8,728 nt of DNA from Winogradskyella sp. UBA3174 (GTDB taxonomy: Bacteria; Bacteroidota; Bacteroidia; Flavobacteriales; Flavobacteriaceae), in assembly GCF_002364335.1 (NCBI RefSeq), contig NZ_DEXW01000031.1, positions 1 to 8,728 on the forward strand, written 5' to 3'. How positions within the stretch are numbered: position 1 is the first letter of the stretch; every line of letters begins with the position of its first letter. Shown here one piece after another: positions 5,687-8,728 of the stretch. The notes under the pieces were generated by a model. That model was not told where the DNA came from, did no database searches, and worked only from the letters and a program-made list of their open reading frames with translations. Both the position numbers and the translations under genes were made by a program.

Positions 5687-7276
5687 TTATTTCTTCTTTT
5701 CAATAGCTTTTAAAACCCACTCTAATTCCGGGTCAACATTATTGAGTCTATCTTGGTAGGTTGGTAGAATTTCTATGTCTGGCTTTACACCATAACCATC
5801 TGGTTCTATATTGTATTTAGAATCTATATGCATTAACCCTATCCTTGCGCGAACCATAGTATTTGGCAATTCATAGACTTTAAATAAACCAGCAACTGTA
5901 CCATTGTATGCTCCTCCTGTTTCTTCACCAACAAATGTTGCACGTTTACTACCTTTTAATTGAGTAGCTAAAATTGATGATGCCGAAAATGAATTGCCAT
6001 TGATTAGTACATATATTTTTCCTTTAAAATTTAATGGATTCGCTTCTTGTTCTTTCGCTGATTTAAATTTATAATACAACTGACCATCTTTTTTACTTAC
6101 ACGTAGAATATCTACAACCGCAAAACCAGGAGATAATAATCCTACAAAAAGTTTTACTCCTAATCCTTTAGAATTACTCATAAGACTTTTTAAAACTGGA
6201 AATCTTGTATTGATTTCACTTTTATTAATAAACGTAAAGTTTTTATCTGTGAGATAAGAATATAAATAGTCGATTTCATTTAGACGCCCACCAAAGTTAT
6301 TCCTCAGGTCAATAATTAGTGTTTTAGTTTTTAAAGAATCTAATATTGTAAAGGTTTCGTCATAAAACGCTTCAAATTTACCATTCTTAAATCCTTTAAT
6401 TTTTAATAATGCTACAGTACTATCCTTTCCTGTAAAACTTAAATCTCTTATATTTTCTTTTGTAGCATAGTCATAACCGTACTTGCGTCTTTCTTTACGT
6501 TCTTTTTTCCATTTTAATTTTTTAGCCTTTCGCTCTGCCTTTGTTAATTTTACTTTAGGCTTTATAACTTTAATAGAGTCTTCACTCAGTGAATCTTTGA
6601 TTTTAACCTTGGCTATACGTTTGTAATTTTTAACAAATGTAGAATCTAAATTTCTAAAGGTAATTTTAAGACTATCAAAACGGCCAACATCATAACTATA
6701 ATAGCGTAGAATACGTTTACCAATTACTCTGTTATAAAACGTGGTATTATAACCATCTGAAGCAACTCTTTTTTTATAAGTATTCATTAAATATTGAGTT
6801 GTGTTATCGCCTATTTTTAACACCTCTGCATTTACTAATAATGAATCGTCACCCTTTGCCTTAGAAATTATAAGCTTGTTATCAACGTATTCAAAATCAA
6901 GATTATTGATATCGAATTTCATTAAATTAAACGCGCTTCGTTCTTTTCTCTCTAGTTTTTTAGATGGTGGAGAAACTGACATGTGGCCTTGACCAACATA
7001 TTTAGTAACCGCAGCTAATTTTTTATAAAATGTACGACTTGTAATAGGTTTAGTTATTGCTTTTTTTAAGCTATCAAACTTATAATCTAGTGTTTCTTTA
7101 GAGTTGAATTGATATAATCGTGGATGTAATCTTTGTAATTGATTATATACTTTGTCAATATCTTCATGTATATCTTCAACAGAATGTAATTTTGTAACTT
7201 GTGTATTATACTTTTCTACGCTTGCACATGATGCGAATACCATTGCAACACTAAATAATAGTAAAAATTTCTTCAT
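5687..7276 (-). CDS. S41-family peptidase lipoprotein (tricorn/C-terminal-processing type)
   Basis: A 529-residue envelope protein. The signal peptide ends in a lipobox FASC (Cys17). A helical N-terminal region (32-100) contains GQGHMSV with His98, which matches the catalytic-histidine 'DGH' segment of tricorn-like S41 enzymes. A PDZ-like region (about 120-220) follows. Then comes a very basic insert at 241-265, with 15 Lys/Arg in 25 residues. The S41 core (about 275-500) has IIDLRNNFGG (321-330), the nucleophile block NSFSASSILA (428-437; probable Ser431), and VGEETGGAYNG (449-459). CtpA/Tsp enzymes have a catalytic Lys at GxxTxGK; here the position is Ala, which fits the tricorn/IRBP-like branch rather than a Ser-Lys dyad enzyme. 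It probably cleaves peptides or protein tails in the periplasm; substrate unknown. Downstream lpdA has its own promoter, so the two are likely independent. Confidence 0.9.
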   Translation of the reverse strand: MKKFLLLFSVAMVFASCASVEKYNTQVTKLHSVEDIHEDIDKVYNQLQRLHPRLYQFNSKETLDYKFDSLKKAITKPITSRTFYKKLAAVTKYVGQGHMSVSPPSKKLERKERSAFNLMKFDINNLDFEYVDNKLIISKAKGDDSLLVNAEVLKIGDNTTQYLMNTYKKRVASDGYNTTFYNRVIGKRILRYYSYDVGRFDSLKITFRNLDSTFVKNYKRIAKVKIKDSLSEDSIKVIKPKVKLTKAERKAKKLKWKKERKERRKYGYDYATKENIRDLSFTGKDSTVALLKIKGFKNGKFEAFYDETFTILDSLKTKTLIIDLRNNFGGRLNEIDYLYSYLTDKNFTFINKSEINTRFPVLKSLMSNSKGLGVKLFVGLLSPGFAVVDILRVSKKDGQLYYKFKSAKEQEANPLNFKGKIYVLINGNSFSASSILATQLKGSKRATFVGEETGGAYNGTVAGLFKVYELPNTMVRARIGLMHIDSKYNIEPDGYGVKPDIEILPTYQDRLNNVDPELEWVLKAIEKKK

Positions 7277-7355
7277 TTAATAATTCTGTTTTAGTAATAC
7301 TAGGGTGTGTTTTAATAGACGTAAAAAATTAATAAAAGGTTGCCTCTACTTTTCT

Positions 7356-7982
7356 TTAATTAGGAAACCCTAACATTTCTCCCATACCTACAGTAAATAA
7401 CCAACAGCCATAAATAGCATGTTCTATTGATACTAATAATGTTGATTTAGTCTTCTTATAAGTCAAAGCAAAAATAATACCACCTATAAATGTTAAAAAC
7501 AGAACCAATGTGTTTTTAAAGAAAATATGAGCTAGAGAGAATACAGCCGCATTACACAAAATAAAAAGTGTTTTATTTTTAAATAGTGATTGGTAACGCT
7601 GAAAGAAAAACGTTCTATAAATTAATTCTTGTGGATAGACTGAAAAAGCTGAATAAACAAATATAATAATAACCCACACAAAAGGCTTATTCAAAGGCAT
7701 TGAGAATAAATTATTAGCATCAACAACAAGAACATAAGCTGTTGTAATTCCGAAAACACCAACGAATTTTAATAATGTTCGTTTCCGAAATTGTCTCCAA
7801 CTAATACCCTTTTTAATCTTAAATACGTTGCCTTCAATCTTTAGCAAAACAAAAATAACATATCCAAATCCTAGTACACCTATGGCTATTTTGATCCAAA
7901 TAGGAAATTGTAAGACAAAACTTATTGGTGCAATTATAAATATAAGAAATAATTCTAAGAGTCTATAATCTCTAGTTTTCAT
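7356..7982 (-). CDS. CPBP-family intramembrane glutamic endopeptidase-like protein
   Basis: A 208-residue membrane protein with about six hydrophobic segments (roughly 10-26, 29-48, 72-88, 101-115, 138-155, 159-175). The CPBP (CAAX protease and bacteriocin-processing, 'Abi', PF02517) motifs are recognisable. Motif 1 is PQELIYRTFFFQRY (117-130), motif 2 is FSLAH (148-152), and a later histidine lies in SIEHAIYG (185-192). Motif 1 is usually EExxxR; here the first Glu is Gln118, followed by Glu119 and Arg123. The altered motif may be a subgroup feature rather than a defect, because the rest of the protein is intact. Bacterial members process peptides within the membrane or act in immunity to bacteriocins; the substrate here is unknown. 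Its ATG follows the Lrp-family stop by only 3 nt, so the two are almost certainly one transcript. Confidence 0.85.
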   Translation of the reverse strand: MKTRDYRLLELFLIFIIAPISFVLQFPIWIKIAIGVLGFGYVIFVLLKIEGNVFKIKKGISWRQFRKRTLLKFVGVFGITTAYVLVVDANNLFSMPLNKPFVWVIIIFVYSAFSVYPQELIYRTFFFQRYQSLFKNKTLFILCNAAVFSLAHIFFKNTLVLFLTFIGGIIFALTYKKTKSTLLVSIEHAIYGCWLFTVGMGEMLGFPN

Positions 7983-7985
7983 AAA

Positions 7986-8444
7986 TTAAAGTGTAATAGC
8001 TGTTGTGTGTTTTACTTCATTAATCATAAACATACTATAAGTACTGCCAATATGATCAATTTTAGTTAGTTTTTTTACCATAAATTCTCTGAACTCCTCC
8101 ATGTCCTCTACCAAAACTTTTATAAGATAATCATAATCACCACTAATGTGATAACATTCTAAAACTTCATTAAGCTTAGCAACTTCCCGTTCAAATTTAA
8201 CAACATAATCCTGTGTATGTTGTACTAACTTTATATTACAAAAAGCAACGAAATCTTTATCGACTTTCTTTTTATCAACTAATGCTACATATTTATTAAT
8301 TACACCTTTATTTTCAAGTTTTTTTATTCGTTCGTAAACAGCAGTAACCGATAAACCCAAGGCATATGCTAATACTTTATTAGTTTGCTTGCTATCGTTT
8401 TGTAAAAGCTTTAGCAATTTCTTATCAATATTATCGAAGTTCAT
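7986..8444 (-). CDS. Lrp/AsnC-family transcriptional regulator
   Basis: A 152-residue regulator of the usual family length. The N-terminal winged helix-turn-helix (about 3-60) starts with the hallmark FDNIDKKLLKLLQNDSKQT. It continues with the recognition-helix segment LSVTAVYERIKKLENKGVI (31-49). The RAM (AsnC_trans_reg) ligand-binding domain spans about 65-145, with the conserved turn SGDYDYLIKV (101-110), where Lrp proteins bind amino acids at the dimer interface. The protein should form dimers and higher oligomers and respond to an amino acid. It is divergent from a Cys/Met PLP enzyme gene, as Lrp-type regulators of methionine gamma-lyase genes are in other bacteria. A sulfur amino acid or a product is therefore a reasonable but unproven effector. 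It is first in an operon with the CPBP gene. The ATG at 8444 is chosen because it begins the conserved helix; an ATG at 8460 is out of frame. Confidence 0.93.
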   Translation of the reverse strand: MNFDNIDKKLLKLLQNDSKQTNKVLAYALGLSVTAVYERIKKLENKGVINKYVALVDKKKVDKDFVAFCNIKLVQHTQDYVVKFEREVAKLNEVLECYHISGDYDYLIKVLVEDMEEFREFMVKKLTKIDHIGSTYSMFMINEVKHTTAITL

Positions 8445-8485
8445 AGTTGTAATTTTTCATGTTAAAACCAATATCAGATAAAAAT

Positions 8486-8502
8486 ATAGATTATAAATCT
8501 AT
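8486..8502. promoter_or_regulatory. Candidate Lrp-type operator palindrome
   Basis: Two perfect 7-nt arms, ATAGATT (8486-8492) and AATCTAT (8496-8502), flank a 3-nt centre (ATA). Size and form fit Lrp/AsnC operators, which are about 13-17 bp AT-rich dyads such as the E. coli Lrp consensus YAGHAWATTWTDCTR. It lies 42 nt upstream of the Lrp-family start codon and about 100 nt upstream of the PLP enzyme start, so it could serve autoregulation and activation of the divergent gene. Binding is inferred. Confidence 0.5.
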
Positions 8503-8547
8503 TATATTAATAATACATAGCTTTATTTTCTAAATAATTAAATAATA

Positions 8548-8579
8548 CTTGACAATACATCTGTAATTGTTGAATTTTG
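8548..8579 (+). promoter_or_regulatory. Candidate promoter of the PLP enzyme gene
   Basis: A -33 element CTTG (8548-8551; consensus TTTG) is followed after 20 nt by a -7 element GAATTTTG (8572-8579), one mismatch from TAnnTTTG. The spacing is right for the Bacteroidetes primary sigma factor. The start site would be near 8585, giving a leader of about 18 nt. The core is bracketed by the inverted arms AATACTT (8544-8550) and AAGTATT (8580-8586), with a second pair ACAAT (8552-8556) and ATTGT (8566-8570) inside. A regulator bound there would cover the promoter. Confidence 0.5.
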
Positions 8580-8603
8580 AAGTATTAATCAAATTAAATT
8601 ATT

Positions 8604-8728
8604 ATGAAATTTAAGCCTACAAACAATATTCAAGATTTACAATACTTCGGTGAATTCGGAGGTGTTAATCCATCAATTTCAGATTCCTCAACCTATACCT
8701 TCATATCAGCAAAAACCATGTTCGATAC
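8604..8728 (+). CDS. Cys/Met-metabolism PLP-dependent enzyme (cystathionine gamma-synthase/methionine gamma-lyase family), 5' part only
   Basis: A partial gene: 41 codons from the ATG at 8604 run open to the right edge. The visible N-terminus contains QDLQYFGEFGGVNPSISDS followed by STYTFISAKTMFD. I recognise this as the start of the flavobacterial trans-sulfuration (Cys_Met_Meta_PP, PF01053) proteins, where 'G...VNPSI..SSTY.F' opens the PLP-binding fold and contributes to the active site of the neighbouring subunit. The PLP lysine and substrate-specific residues are outside the window, so gamma-synthase, gamma-lyase or beta-lyase activity cannot be separated. Divergence from an Lrp-family regulator favours an amino-acid-degrading role such as methionine gamma-lyase, but this is inference from context. 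Confidence 0.75.
   Translation, partial: MKFKPTNNIQDLQYFGEFGGVNPSISDSSTYTFISAKTMFD

Larger units (their letters stand above)
8445..8603. promoter_or_regulatory. Divergent control region of the Lrp-family gene and the PLP enzyme gene
   Basis: The 159-nt gap is very AT-rich and contains several dyads, described in separate entries: a 17-bp palindrome at 8486-8502, a promoter core at 8548-8579, and inverted repeats around that core. It should hold both promoters. On the minus strand I see no good TAnnTTTG for the Lrp gene itself. Confidence 0.6.

Noticed and set aside
6801..6992. A 63-codon plus-strand open frame inside the S41 gene
   Set aside because: It is a shadow frame antisense to the PDZ-like region, with no supporting signal.
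7292..7302. Perfect 11-nt palindrome TAGTAATACTA upstream of the S41 gene
   Set aside because: A single short AT-rich dyad with no promoter element nearby and no known regulator; chance is a sufficient explanation.
7325..7352. Possible terminator after the CPBP gene (AGG-CAA-CCT followed by T-rich sequence on the minus strand)
   Set aside because: The stem is only about three Watson-Crick pairs plus a wobble, and the T tract is interrupted; too weak to call.

Overview
The window is ordinary chromosomal DNA from a member of the Bacteroidota, most likely a flavobacterium (Flavobacteriaceae). The evidence is a strongly AT-rich sequence, Bacteroidetes-type promoter cores (TAnnTTTG) in front of several genes, weak or absent Shine-Dalgarno sequences, short-lobed lipoproteins typical of the group, and protein families common there: a LytS-type kinase with a LytTR regulator, a DUF922 lipoprotein, an S41 lipoprotein, and an Lrp/AsnC regulator facing a Cys/Met PLP enzyme. 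I see no insertion sequence, phage gene, CRISPR array, tRNA or rRNA, and no gene-free stretch longer than 300 bases.

Layout. (1) Positions 1-642, minus strand: a very short MotA/TolQ/ExbB-like membrane protein, followed 20 nt later by the start of a secreted alpha/beta-hydrolase esterase that runs off the left edge. (2) Positions 833-2606, plus strand and divergent from region 1: a membrane histidine kinase of the LytS/YehU type overlapping its LytTR response regulator, closed by a strong hairpin terminator. (3) Positions 2671-3261, plus: an unrecognised cytoplasmic protein with a beta-rich N-terminal part and a C-terminal part resembling a GYF_2 module. It converges with region 4. (4) Positions 3273-7276, minus: an S41 peptidase lipoprotein, then dihydrolipoyl dehydrogenase (lpdA) with its own likely promoter and a strong terminator, then a DUF922 lipoprotein with an HEXXH motif. 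(5) Positions 7356-8444, minus: an Lrp/AsnC regulator and a CPBP-type membrane protein, separated by only 3 nt. (6) Positions 8604-8728, plus: the 5' end of a Cys/Met-metabolism PLP enzyme, divergent from the Lrp gene across a dyad-rich intergenic region.

How the parts may work together. The kinase and regulator form one signalling pair, and by divergence they may control the channel-like/esterase operon. The Lrp-family regulator probably controls the divergent PLP enzyme, an arrangement known for methionine gamma-lyase and its Lrp-type regulator in other bacteria; the CPBP protein is co-transcribed with the regulator. lpdA stands alone, without E1 or E2 genes, and supplies the shared E3 subunit of 2-oxoacid dehydrogenases.

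I did not find a clearly new multi-gene system. The points most worth a second look are the miniature ExbB-like protein paired with an esterase, the beta/GYF-like protein placed directly after a terminator, the very basic insert in the S41 lipoprotein, the substituted active-site positions in the CPBP and DUF922 proteins, and the palindromes between the Lrp and PLP-enzyme genes.
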